Positions 7,677 to 16,347 of a stretch of DNA of 64,000 nucleotides are shown in pieces. Below the pieces are notes generated by a model, which saw only the letters and a list, made by a program, of their open reading frames with translations, was not told the DNA's origin and did not search any database. The position numbers were made by a program, and so were the translations under genes. Numbering within the stretch: the stretch's first letter is position 1; every line of letters starts with the position of its first letter. Source of the DNA: Massilia sp. W12 (GTDB lineage: Bacteria > Pseudomonadota > Gammaproteobacteria > Burkholderiales > Burkholderiaceae_D); contig NZ_CP147776.1 in the NCBI RefSeq assembly GCF_037300705.1, positions 372,001-436,000 of the forward strand. The letters run 5' to 3'.

Positions 7677-9137
7677 ATGAAGATTGGCTTGCGCATCTTA
7701 CTTGGCTATTTCTTGATCCTCGGTCTCGCTGCTTGGTTCGTGCTGAATGTATTTGTGATGGAAGTGCGCCCTGGCGTACGAGCGACTTTAGAAGATGCAC
7801 TGGTTGATACCACACAGTTACTTGCCCGCATGGTAGCCGAAGATGTCAAACAAGGAGATTTAGTCCATGCCGAATTGCTTAAACGTATAGGACGCCATGC
7901 GCAAGGAAGCGCTGATGTAAAAAGTAGCGACGCACAAAAAATCAAATCGCAACTGGGTTACCGCATCTACATCACAGATGCCAGGGGGATTGTGATTTTT
8001 GACTCCGACAATAAGGACATCGGAAAAGATTACTCGCGTTGGAATGATGTGTATCTGACTTTGCGCGGCCAATACGGCGCGCGCAGCACGCGACTTGATC
8101 CTGAGGATGAAGGCAGTACCGTTATGCATGTGGCCGCACCCATTATGGACAATAGCAGCGACGGTAAGCCGCAACGTCTTCTCGGCGTGCTGACAATCGC
8201 CAAACCAATCTCAACCATCAAACCGTTTATTGAGCGCAGCCAAAAGAAAATTTTGCAACGCAGCTTCTGGGTTTTATTGATTTCATTATTGATCGGGATT
8301 GGATTTTCATGGTGGCTCAGTCGCTCACTGAAGCGCCTGCAGGACTATGCCAAGGCGGTCAGTGTTGATGCCAAAACAAGTCTGCCCAAACTGGGTAACA
8401 ATGAAATCGGCGAGCTCGGTCAAGCACTCGAAAGCATGCGCGCTAAGCTCGATGGCAAGGAGTACGTTGAAACCTTGATGCATACCTTAACGCATGAATT
8501 GAAGAGCCCGATCGCTGCGATACAAGGTTCGGCGGAATTGCTTAAAGAAGACATGCCGGAATCGGACCGTCAACGTTTTTTGAACAATATCATCGAGCAA
8601 AATCAACGACAGAAAAATTTAATCGATCGTCTGCTACAACTGCTGCGCCTGGAAAAGCAGCAACGCTTGGATAATATTGAAAGCATAGATATCGCCCAAC
8701 TTTTCAGAGAAATTGCGAAGGACAGCCAGACCGCATTACAAGCTAAGAGGATTCGGCTTGAAATCCATTGCGGCGATATCAAACTGCGCGGTGATCATCT
8801 TCTGCTGCGCCAAGCGTTCGGCAATTTAATCGATAACGCCATCGCTTTCAGTGCGCCAGAAAGCGCCATCTTGCTGTGTGCGGAAGTCGCCGAGGAAAAA
8901 CTCTGCATCCGTATTGATGATCATGGCGTCGGCATTCCCGACTATGCCATCAATAAATTATTTGACCGCTTCTATTCCTTGCCTCGTCCTGACAGTGGCA
9001 AGAGTACCGGATTAGGCCTGCCTTTCGTCAAAGAAGTTGTGAGTTTACATGGCGGAACGGTGGAGTTAAGCAATCGTTACGCAGAAAATAATAAGAAACC
9101 TATTGGCGCCAGAGTGGAATTACGTTTGCCGATTTAG
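7677..9137 (+). CDS. creC: CreC-type sensor histidine kinase
   Basis: The 486-residue product has one membrane segment at about residues 5-27, a periplasmic sensor region, a second segment near 198-216 (WVLLISLLIGIGFSWWL), a HAMP-like linker, the H box LMHTLTHELKSP with His273, then N, G1 and G2 boxes (NLIDNAI, DHGVGIP, GKSTGLGLPF). It would phosphorylate CreB. It begins 15 bp after creB, with a ggaacagg ribosome site before the ATG. The three-gene order creB-creC-creD matches the classical locus. Confidence 0.9.
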   Translation: MKIGLRILLGYFLILGLAAWFVLNVFVMEVRPGVRATLEDALVDTTQLLARMVAEDVKQGDLVHAELLKRIGRHAQGSADVKSSDAQKIKSQLGYRIYITDARGIVIFDSDNKDIGKDYSRWNDVYLTLRGQYGARSTRLDPEDEGSTVMHVAAPIMDNSSDGKPQRLLGVLTIAKPISTIKPFIERSQKKILQRSFWVLLISLLIGIGFSWWLSRSLKRLQDYAKAVSVDAKTSLPKLGNNEIGELGQALESMRAKLDGKEYVETLMHTLTHELKSPIAAIQGSAELLKEDMPESDRQRFLNNIIEQNQRQKNLIDRLLQLLRLEKQQRLDNIESIDIAQLFREIAKDSQTALQAKRIRLEIHCGDIKLRGDHLLLRQAFGNLIDNAIAFSAPESAILLCAEVAEEKLCIRIDDHGVGIPDYAINKLFDRFYSLPRPDSGKSTGLGLPFVKEVVSLHGGTVELSNRYAENNKKPIGARVELRLPI

Positions 9138-9171
9138 GCGACCAATCATCACTCTCGTGATGGCGATCAAC

Positions 9172-9247
9172 TTCACATAAAACACACAAAACGTCAAAAA
9201 AGAGCTTAGCCCCTTCACACAGACCTCATTCAAGCCTCACACAGGCC
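9172..9247 (+). promoter_or_regulatory. Candidate CreB-binding direct repeats before creD
   Basis: Between creC and creD, TTCAC occurs at 9172 and 9214, followed at 11-bp steps by CTCAT (9225) and CTCAC (9236). CreB is known to bind TTCAC direct repeats separated by 6 bp (11-bp period), so the 9214-9240 group is a degenerate match in the expected place. The longer imperfect repeat TTCACACAGACC / CTCACACAGGCC has a 22-bp period. Binding is inferred. Confidence 0.45.
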
Positions 9248-9290
9248 GCTTACAGTGGATGCTCCTTAGAACTGATTCATGGAGCACTGC

Positions 9291-10667
9291 ATGCAAAAAA
9301 CCTTGCTACTCAAAGTGTTGAGTATTTTACTACTCGTCGCTTTGATTACGATTCCTCTCATGATGGTCGAGGGGATCATTACATCCCGTATCCATTACCG
9401 TGACGAAGCGGTGAGCAGCATTGCTGCGGATTCCGTGTCGAAACAGACTTTAGTCGGCCCTTTGCTCGTCATTCCTTACACGGAAACTTATCAAGAAGAA
9501 CAGATCGATGACACCACCAAACAAAAGGTGGTACGTAATCTAAAACTCAATCGTCACGTATACATCTTCCCGAATGAACTGACACTTTCCGCCAATATGG
9601 AAACCGCGCAGCGCTATCGTGGCATGTACAAAATCTTAGTGTATAGCGGACAGCACAAGATTACTGGAGACTTCGACATTCCCGTGCTGGAACAAATTGC
9701 TCCTGAAAAACCGAATTCGCACATCGCGCTGGGACAGCCTTTCCTTAGTCTGGGCCTCAGTGATACCCGTGGCCTTAAAAACGTTCCGCATATTACGCTC
9801 GCAGGTGAGCGTTACGAATTCAAACAAAATAGCGGGCTTACTCAGCTCACTCAAGGTTTGCATGCACCTATCACGCTGGCCAAGCTTAAACAAGGCAGTA
9901 AAATGAGTTTTGATCTGAATCTCATGATCGACGGCATCGAGCAAATGGCTTTCGTCCCGATTGGCAAAAATAACCAATTCACGGTTCAATCGAAATGGCA
10001 ACATCCACATTTTTTCGGCCGTTTTTTACCCTCGGCCAATCCGCAGGAACGTAAAATTGATGGCGACGGTTTCAATGTTGTATGGAAGATTTCCTCGCTC
10101 GCCAGCAATGCACAACAACAAATAACGGACGCCGAACTATCAGCAAAACAGGCTGCGCCGCAAATTGATAGCTTCGGTGTTGGCTTTATCGAGCCAGTCA
10201 ACACCTATACGAAAACGCAACGCGCAGCAAAGTATGGCTTGCTGTTCGTCGCCTTGACATTCGCCGCCTTCTTCCTTTTTGAAGTCTTGAAGCAACTGCG
10301 GATTCATCCTGTGCAATACATTTTGGTTGGTTTGGCTCTGGTGATTTTCTTCCTGTTGCTGTTAAGCTTGTCCGAGCACATCGCCTTCATCAAAGCTTAC
10401 TTAGTCGCCAGTGTTGCCTGTATCAGCCTGATTGCCTTCTATCTCGCCCATGTACTGCAAAATTGGAAACGCGGGCTGGGATTTGGTTTTGCATTGACGG
10501 TTCTGTACGCAGTGCTCTATGGCCTTTTACAGTCGGAAGATAACGCCTTGATTATGGGTAGCACCTTATTATTCGCAGTCCTCGCGGCCATCATGCTGGT
10601 CACCCGGAAAGTCGATTGGTACCAGATCGGAAAACACGTTGAAGTCAGCCCCGAGCCACAGAATTAG
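9291..10667 (+). CDS. creD: CreD inner-membrane protein
   Basis: The 458-residue product has an N-terminal membrane segment (LLLKVLSILLLVALITIPLMM), a large periplasmic domain with the SKQTLVGPLLVIPYTE motif, and a C-terminal set of about five or six membrane segments starting at KYGLLFVALTFAAFFLFEVL, the pattern of CreD. CreD is the main CreBC target and is linked to envelope stress and beta-lactam or colicin tolerance. An ATG at 9279 is also in frame, but ggag lies 7 bp before the ATG at 9291, giving MQKTLLLKV. A 34-bp palindrome follows the gene. Confidence 0.88.
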   Translation: MQKTLLLKVLSILLLVALITIPLMMVEGIITSRIHYRDEAVSSIAADSVSKQTLVGPLLVIPYTETYQEEQIDDTTKQKVVRNLKLNRHVYIFPNELTLSANMETAQRYRGMYKILVYSGQHKITGDFDIPVLEQIAPEKPNSHIALGQPFLSLGLSDTRGLKNVPHITLAGERYEFKQNSGLTQLTQGLHAPITLAKLKQGSKMSFDLNLMIDGIEQMAFVPIGKNNQFTVQSKWQHPHFFGRFLPSANPQERKIDGDGFNVVWKISSLASNAQQQITDAELSAKQAAPQIDSFGVGFIEPVNTYTKTQRAAKYGLLFVALTFAAFFLFEVLKQLRIHPVQYILVGLALVIFFLLLLSLSEHIAFIKAYLVASVACISLIAFYLAHVLQNWKRGLGFGFALTVLYAVLYGLLQSEDNALIMGSTLLFAVLAAIMLVTRKVDWYQIGKHVEVSPEPQN

Positions 10668-10687
10668 TGCTGCAATTGTCAAACTTA

Positions 10688-10727
10688 AGCCATCAGGCAC
10701 TGCCGGCAGTGCCTGATGGCTTTGTTG
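10688..10727 (+). terminator. Perfect palindrome ending the creBCD unit
   Basis: Positions 10688-10704 and 10705-10721 are perfect 17-bp inverted copies with no spacer, followed by TTGTTG, 20 bp after the creD stop. The stem is strong and the T-rich tail short, so it is a likely, though not textbook, intrinsic terminator. Confidence 0.65.
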
Positions 10728-10826
10728 ATACGCTTCCCCAAACTTGCCAAACCACCCCGCCAGCGCATACCATTACCGCCTTTGCCCTGCAGCGGCAGCC
10801 CACCTCACAACTACCGGAAGTTATAC

Positions 10827-11738
10827 ATGTCCAAGCACATGCGCGGCATTTTCGCGCTTTTGTTCGTTACCCTGGCCTGGGGCACCACCTTCCCCGCCAT
10901 GAAAGATCTGACCACCAGCATGACTCCGGTGTGGATTATTTTTTCCCGTTTTTTTTTGGCGGCCTTGCTGTTAATCCCTTTTCTGCGCGGCTTGCAGTGG
11001 CGCGATGTGAAGATAGGTTTGCTGATGGGCGGCATGCTGTTTCTCTGTTTTATTTTGCAAGTCGAAGGCTTGGCGCGCATCAGCTCCAACCGCAATGCCT
11101 TCATCACCGGTTTAAATGTCTTGATCGTGCCGCTGCTTGGCATCTTGCTGGGGGCGCTGCCGAATCGTCGCATCATGCTCGCGGTCGCTATGGCGATGCT
11201 GGGTTTATACCTCTTGTGCTGGGAAGATGCGGCCTGGTCGTTTGGCGACACCTTGACCTTGTTGTGCGCCTTGGCGTATGCGGTGTATATCAAAATGATG
11301 GAAATCTACAGCCGCAAAGTGGCCAGCCTGATGCGCTTCACCGCCACCCAGATCTGGGTCGTGATGCTGTCCGCCTTGCTGTATCTGTTAATCGTCGAAG
11401 CGCCCACGCTGGCGGTGGAAAAACATATCGACAGCCTGAATTATTTTCAACATCAATGGGCGGTGATTTTGCAAAACTGGCCGAATCTGCTGTACCTGGG
11501 CGCGTTTTGCACCGCCGCCGTGATTTCGGTGCAATCCTGGGGCCAGCAAAACACCAGCGCCAATGAAGCCGCCGTGATTTACGCCTTTGAACCGGCGGCG
11601 GCGGCGATTGTCGGTTTTTTCTGGTTGGGCGAAACCATGTCGCAAGCGGCGATTGCCGGCGCGCTCTTGATGATTGCGGGTATGATTGTCAGCCAATGGC
11701 AACGCACCCAAGCCAAGACTTTACTGACCCCGGATTGA
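10827..11738 (+). CDS. EamA/DMT-family transporter
   Basis: The 303-residue product has ten hydrophobic segments in two EamA repeats, starting with MRGIFALLFVTLAWGTTFPAMKDLT and with the second repeat rising around LTLLCALAYAVYIKMMEIYSR. Such proteins export metabolites or amino acids; the substrate cannot be read from sequence. The frame is open 37 codons upstream, but the ATG at 10827 has a ccggaag ribosome site and gives a normal first membrane helix. It is 7 bp upstream of the GlxA-like regulator gene, so the two may be co-transcribed. Confidence 0.85.
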   Translation: MSKHMRGIFALLFVTLAWGTTFPAMKDLTTSMTPVWIIFSRFFLAALLLIPFLRGLQWRDVKIGLLMGGMLFLCFILQVEGLARISSNRNAFITGLNVLIVPLLGILLGALPNRRIMLAVAMAMLGLYLLCWEDAAWSFGDTLTLLCALAYAVYIKMMEIYSRKVASLMRFTATQIWVVMLSALLYLLIVEAPTLAVEKHIDSLNYFQHQWAVILQNWPNLLYLGAFCTAAVISVQSWGQQNTSANEAAVIYAFEPAAAAIVGFFWLGETMSQAAIAGALLMIAGMIVSQWQRTQAKTLLTPD

Positions 11739-11745
11739 GGCAAGC

Positions 11746-12675
11746 ATGAGTTTTCCCCTGGCGCATCTGGCCGTCGCACCGCTTGCTCTGCATGTGATGG
11801 AATGCGGACAGGAAGCGGGCGCGGGTTTTGGCGCGCAAATGCTGGCCAGTTTGCTGCAGCAGGGCCAGCGTTTGCTCGGGCCGGGGCGTTTGCAAGTGCG
11901 CCTGGCGCATGCCGATGATGCGGCGGTGGAATATGCGCCCGCCACCCGCCTGCTGATTTTATGTGCGGATGCTGAAGCGGCCCCGGCTGCCGGCTTCGCT
12001 GCGCAACTGCAGCAGGCGCGCCAGACTGCGCCGTGGGGCGTGTGCGGCGGCGCTATCGCCTGGGCCGCGCACGCCGGCGCGCTGGAGCATTGCCGGGTGG
12101 CGCTGCCCTTGGCTTTGCATGCCGATTGGGAGGGCGAAGATGGCTTGCTCAGCGCCAATTTGTTTGAATATGAACACGGGGTGCTGAGTTGCTGCGGCGG
12201 CGTGGCCATGTTGGACTTTGGCCTGTGTTTATTGGAAAGCATCTACGGCCCCGCACTGGCGCTGCGCTTGCGCGAACAGCTGTGCATCGAACATGTGCGC
12301 GCCGCGCATACGCCGCAGGTGCAAATCCAGGGCAGCCGGCAATTGCCGCCCAAGCTGGTGGAAGTGTTGGAATTGATGCAGGCGAATATCGAAGAGCCGC
12401 TTTCATCCGACGATCTGGCGCAATTGGTCGATATCTCGCGCCGCCAACTCGAACGGCTGTTTAAACAATATCTCTCCAATCTGCCTTCACGTTACTACCT
12501 GGAAATGCGCTTAGCGCGCGCCCGCACTTTGCTGCTCGAATCGCATCATTCCATCGTGCAAGTGGGTTTGATGTGCGGCTTTTCTTCCGGCTCGCATTTT
12601 TCCACCGCCTTTTCCGCGCTGTATGGTCTGACCCCGCGCGAAGAACGGCAAAGAAAATTGCGGCAAAGCGCGTAA
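11746..12675 (+). CDS. GlxA-family transcriptional regulator (DJ-1-like plus AraC HTH)
   Basis: The 309-residue product has an N-terminal DJ-1/PfpI-like domain (about 8-190; LLILCAD, WGVCGGAIAWAAHAGAL, GVLSCCGGVAMLDFGL) that lacks an obvious enzyme active site and an AraC-type double HTH (about 215-305; SSDDLAQLVDISRRQLERLFKQYL, then VGLMCGFSSGSHFSTAFSALYGLTPRE). Relatives such as ArgR and CdhR of Pseudomonas control amino-acid or quaternary amine catabolism. It begins 7 bp after the transporter gene. A link to the AST genes 11 kb away is possible but not shown. Confidence 0.82.
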   Translation: MSFPLAHLAVAPLALHVMECGQEAGAGFGAQMLASLLQQGQRLLGPGRLQVRLAHADDAAVEYAPATRLLILCADAEAAPAAGFAAQLQQARQTAPWGVCGGAIAWAAHAGALEHCRVALPLALHADWEGEDGLLSANLFEYEHGVLSCCGGVAMLDFGLCLLESIYGPALALRLREQLCIEHVRAAHTPQVQIQGSRQLPPKLVEVLELMQANIEEPLSSDDLAQLVDISRRQLERLFKQYLSNLPSRYYLEMRLARARTLLLESHHSIVQVGLMCGFSSGSHFSTAFSALYGLTPREERQRKLRQSA

Positions 12676-12738
12676 AAACATTCACCTGCATTCTTGCCAT
12701 GTAGAATCGCCCTTCCATTAAAAAAAAGGGGGCATGTG

Positions 12739-14058
12739 GTGCAAAAAATTTTCTGGCCGTTTTTAATCCTGATGCTGCTGGCGGCGGCCTTGCTTGCCTG
12801 GTTCGCGCCGGCTGGCGACAATGCGCGCTTGATGGCGCAGATTCCCGCCGTCGATGATGCCTGGCGCGCCGCTTTGCCGCGCGACCCGGAACAGGCCACC
12901 GCCGCCTATCTGGCGCGCGTACCGGCGGCGGCGCTGGCGCGTTCGGATGCGTATTTTGAAGGCGGCTATTGGCTGCGGCTGTGGAATGTGCTGTCCACCA
13001 TCGGCGCCTGTCTGCTCTTGCTTGGCGCGCAAATCCTGCCGCGCTTGCATGCGCGCCTGACGCGCCGCCTGCCGGGCGCCCTGGCCACCTTCATCGCCTC
13101 CTTTGTGTTTTTGATCTTACTGGCCTTGTTGCAAGCGCCGTTGACGGTGTACGAGGGGTTTTACCGCGAACATGCCTATGGCTTGTCAAATCAAAGCTTT
13201 GCCGCATGGCTGCATGAGGTGGCGATGGGCATGCTGATTTTCAGCATCATTGGCGCCATCCTGCTGGGCAGTTTGCTGTGGCTGATCAAGCGCAGCCCGC
13301 AGCAGTGGTGGCTGTGGGGCGCGGGCGCCTGTTTGCCTTTGCTGGCGTTTTTTATCTTGCTGGCGCCGGTGTATCTCGATCCGGTTTTCAATCAGTACAA
13401 GCCGCTGGCCGAAGGGCCATTGCGCAGCAAGATTTTAGCCATGGCGCGCGCCAACGGCGTGCCGGCGGATAATGTGCTGCAGTTTGACGCTTCGCGCCAA
13501 TCGAATCGCATCAGCGCAAATGTCAGCGGCATCGGCAATACCGCCGCCATCCGCTTGAATGACAATCTGCTGAAACGCTGCTCCCACCCCGAAATCGAAG
13601 GCGTGATGGGCCATGAATTGGGACACTATGTCTTGAACCATGTGTACCGTGCGCTGCTGATTTTGTCGCTTTTGGCGTTGTTGGCGTTCGCCTTTGTGCA
13701 TTGGCTGGCGCGCAGTCTGCTGATGCGTTATGGCGCAGCATGGAGCGTGCGCGAGATGGCGCAAATCGGCAGTTTGCCGCTGATCATGCTCTTGATATCC
13801 CTGTATGGCTTACTGACCACGCCGCTGCAAAGCAGCGCCATCCGCGTTGCGGAAATCGAAGCCGATCTGTTTGGTTTGAATGCCGCCGCCCAGCCGGACG
13901 GGGTTGCGGAAGTGCATTTGAAATTGCTGGAATACCGCAAAGCCAATCCGGGTTATTGGGAAGAAGTGTTTTTTTATGATCACCCGGCGCCGCGCCAAAG
14001 AATTTACGCGGCGATGCGCTGGAAGGCGGAACATTGGCCGCCTGCCGTCAAACCCTGA
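12739..14058 (+). CDS. M48-family membrane metalloprotease (Ste24-like)
   Basis: The 439-residue product has an N-terminal membrane anchor, several further hydrophobic segments, a GVMGHELGHYV zinc site (His292, Glu293, His296) and EIEADLFGLNAA (Glu372) as third ligand, with the YEGFYREHAYGLSNQSF segment typical of the CAAX prenyl protease/Ste24 branch. In bacteria these proteins probably degrade or process membrane proteins. GTG codons at 12736 and 12739 are the candidate starts; the agggggc ribosome site favours 12739. An ATG at 12694 is in frame but lies before this ribosome site. Confidence 0.82.
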   Translation: MQKIFWPFLILMLLAAALLAWFAPAGDNARLMAQIPAVDDAWRAALPRDPEQATAAYLARVPAAALARSDAYFEGGYWLRLWNVLSTIGACLLLLGAQILPRLHARLTRRLPGALATFIASFVFLILLALLQAPLTVYEGFYREHAYGLSNQSFAAWLHEVAMGMLIFSIIGAILLGSLLWLIKRSPQQWWLWGAGACLPLLAFFILLAPVYLDPVFNQYKPLAEGPLRSKILAMARANGVPADNVLQFDASRQSNRISANVSGIGNTAAIRLNDNLLKRCSHPEIEGVMGHELGHYVLNHVYRALLILSLLALLAFAFVHWLARSLLMRYGAAWSVREMAQIGSLPLIMLLISLYGLLTTPLQSSAIRVAEIEADLFGLNAAAQPDGVAEVHLKLLEYRKANPGYWEEVFFYDHPAPRQRIYAAMRWKAEHWPPAVKP

Positions 14059-14074
14059 GACCTCAGCCCGGCAA

Positions 14075-14665
14075 TCAGGTGGCGATATAGGCGCGATTGC
14101 CGGCGCGTCTGGCCAAGGCGCCGGAAGTATCGTAATTGCGGCAGCCATACGAATAGATATTGGTCACAGCAGGTTTGTGCGTCCTGAGTAAGCGCACCAC
14201 CTCGCTGAGCCAGACAAATTCTTTGCTGAACAGGCCTTTGCGATTGCGAATGGAGATAAAATGCGGCGCCCAATTGCCCAAACCGTGTCCGGTAGTCATG
14301 GCCTGTTGTACGAAGCGGTAGTAGTCATTGCCATCGCGCTGACCCGGATCATCCCAATGCTGGCCCAAGGCCTTGCCCAGGATTTGGTCTGGACATCTGG
14401 CGCCGCCCTGATAACGGTTGCGGTGAGGGATTGCCGGCGCCTGGGGCAATCCCAGGCGGCTGCGGATCGAACCTTGATGATTGACCACCGCCTGCCCGGC
14501 GTCAGCCTCAAATAAAATCGTGACGTTGGCGGGCACGATAAAGGCGTTGCCGGCCACTGTGGCGCCATGCGCCATGATGATGCAATCCGCCGTATTGGGG
14601 GCGGGGCTTTCAAAAAAATACACATTGCTGCCAAGTTCGGTTTGATTGCTGGCTAAAGCGGGCAT
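14075..14665 (-). CDS. Stv-like hypothetical protein, copy C
   Basis: The 196-residue product is the closest relative of copy A (1221): shared NVYFFESP/YVYFFTSP, IMAHG, VPANVTILF, CPDQILGKALGQHW, IRNRKGLFSKEFVWLSEV and a YSYGCRNY end. It faces the opposite direction and stands alone, convergent with the M48 protease gene, whose stop is 17 bp away. A ctggag ribosome site lies 7 bp before the ATG at 14665. There is no signal peptide. Three copies in 14 kb suggest a locally amplified family; the role is unknown. Confidence 0.6.
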   Translation of the reverse strand: MPALASNQTELGSNVYFFESPAPNTADCIIMAHGATVAGNAFIVPANVTILFEADAGQAVVNHQGSIRSRLGLPQAPAIPHRNRYQGGARCPDQILGKALGQHWDDPGQRDGNDYYRFVQQAMTTGHGLGNWAPHFISIRNRKGLFSKEFVWLSEVVRLLRTHKPAVTNIYSYGCRNYDTSGALARRAGNRAYIAT

Positions 14666-15117
14666 TTGATTCTCCAGAAAAAGTGGGGCGTTCCTGTGTG
14701 CAGATATTGCTGCTGATCAAGAACCGATGCGATATTATTGTGGATTACCCAAGGCTGGCCAATTACAGAGAATTACTTGGCATTACATGCTTGCCGCCAC
14801 AGCCGTTTTCATTTCTAGTACTGTCCCGGAAAATAAGGTTGAATTCGCCGTGCCGTTTTTCCCTGGTGTAATCAATTGCCGCTTTTTAGCCACGCAAAAC
14901 AGCAAATCAATATATTTATGCAGCGCGCCGGGCTTTGCTTTGCCGTCTGCTCTTACAATCCGAACGCCACCGCATCAGTACAAGCGGGAAGTAAGTGGAT
15001 TGCAGAGACCAGCCGCAAGCGCATCGCCAGCACGCCGTTAGATCCATCTTCACCGCGCTGGCGGCTTTGCGTCCGTTCTCCGGCGTCCGCCATTTGGGTT
15101 TGCGCAAAGGAGAAATA
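14666..15117. other. Divergent intergenic region, no gene seen
   Basis: About 450 bp separate the divergent Stv-like copy C and the ferritin-like gene. The part from roughly 14720 to 14960 is AT-richer than the flanks and is likely to hold promoters for both directions. I found no convincing small gene, tRNA or clear -35/-10 pair with normal spacing. A frame open upstream of 15118 is not needed for the downstream gene. Confidence 0.5.
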
Positions 15118-16326
15118 ATGGCTACACCGAACCACCGTGTGAGCGATTTGTTTGCACGCATACGCAGCACCACTGATGACCGTATCGCGCTGCAGGAAGC
15201 GGCGCAATTGGCGATTGAAGTTGAATTCACCACCATTCCCGCCTATCTGACTGCGCTGTATTCGATCAGCGATGTCAATTCCGAAGCCTACCGCCTGCTG
15301 CGCAGCGTGGTGATGGAAGAAATGTTCCATTTGAATCAGGCTGCCAACACTCTGATCGCTTTGGGCGGTCTGCCGCTTTTCACCGGCGCAGCGGCCCCCA
15401 GCTATCCTTGCTATCTGCCGCAAGCCAATCCGGCCACCACGCCGCTGGTCGGCTTGTATCGCGCCTCACCGGATGTATTTGAAAATGTGTTTGTGGCGAT
15501 TGAAGAGCCGGCCCCGGCGCATGCCCCTGCGCAAGGTACGAATTACGACACGATTGCGCAATTGTATGAAGCGCTGATTGACGGCATGAAAGCCTATAAC
15601 GGCAGCACGCCGCTGTTTGAAGCCAATCCCGCCGGTTTGCAACGCACCGATATTTATCTCGGCAAATTCGGCGGCACGCCGCTGCTGGTGACAGATATGG
15701 ACAGCGCGCTGGCCGGCATCACGCAAATCATGCAGCAAGGCGAGGGCAGTGTGCCGCCGGGACAGTCACTGGTTCCGGTGGAAAGCTTTGGCGCGTACAA
15801 CCATTATGGCCAGCGCAGCGACGGCACTTACGGCCCGATCATCGGCACGCCGCTGGAAATGTCGCACTTTGTCAAATTCCGTAAAGTGGCGCTGGATACG
15901 GCGAACTTCCCTGCCACCTATCCGATTATTTCCAACCCGCTGCGCGCGGATTTCACTTCACCCACTGCGCTGGCGCTGGTGTCAGCGTTTGACTGCGCTT
16001 ACAGCATCATGCTGGATGCGCTGGAAGCCGCGTTCCACAATACGCCGGAAGCGCCAAATGACAGCTTCTTCTCGCTGGTCTTGCCGCTCATGCATGCCGT
16101 GCTGCCGGATCTGGCGCGCATGATGATGCAAACCCCGGCGCGCGCCCAGGGAGATGCCAGCATCGGCCCGAATGCGGCCCCGACCTATCTGTATACCCCG
16201 GGCCAAACCATGGCGGATTTGCGCAATCAATTGGCGGCGCTCGGCGCCGGCGATCTGCTCGGCGGACAAGACCGCAGCGTCATGCTGGCGCTGGAGCGCC
16301 GCATTCAACAAATCGTCAAGGTCTAA
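15118..16326 (+). CDS. Ferritin-like VioB/RebD-type (iminophenyl-pyruvate dimer synthase) domain protein
   Basis: The 402-residue product has a ferritin-like diiron-type helix bundle: AIEVEFTTIPAYL (Glu34/Glu36), VVMEEMFHLNQAANTL (Glu67/68, His71) and, in the second half, TPLEMSHFVKF (Glu247, His250). This set matches the domain found in StaD/RebD/VioB, which couple indole-pyruvate imines in bisindole biosynthesis; those enzymes are about 1000 residues, so this is only the ferritin-like part. Start is set by aaaggag before the ATG at 15118. The LodA-like gene starts 21 bp downstream. A role in oxidising the same substrate, or in peroxide handling, is inference. Confidence 0.78.
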   Translation: MATPNHRVSDLFARIRSTTDDRIALQEAAQLAIEVEFTTIPAYLTALYSISDVNSEAYRLLRSVVMEEMFHLNQAANTLIALGGLPLFTGAAAPSYPCYLPQANPATTPLVGLYRASPDVFENVFVAIEEPAPAHAPAQGTNYDTIAQLYEALIDGMKAYNGSTPLFEANPAGLQRTDIYLGKFGGTPLLVTDMDSALAGITQIMQQGEGSVPPGQSLVPVESFGAYNHYGQRSDGTYGPIIGTPLEMSHFVKFRKVALDTANFPATYPIISNPLRADFTSPTALALVSAFDCAYSIMLDALEAAFHNTPEAPNDSFFSLVLPLMHAVLPDLARMMMQTPARAQGDASIGPNAAPTYLYTPGQTMADLRNQLAALGAGDLLGGQDRSVMLALERRIQQIVKV

Positions 16327-16347
16327 GCGAAATCATTGGGAGGCAGT

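Noticed and set aside
10667..11566. 299-codon frame overlapping the DMT transporter gene
   Set aside because: The alternative frame gives a clear ten-helix transporter with a ribosome site; this one has His/Arg/Gln-rich shadow sequence.
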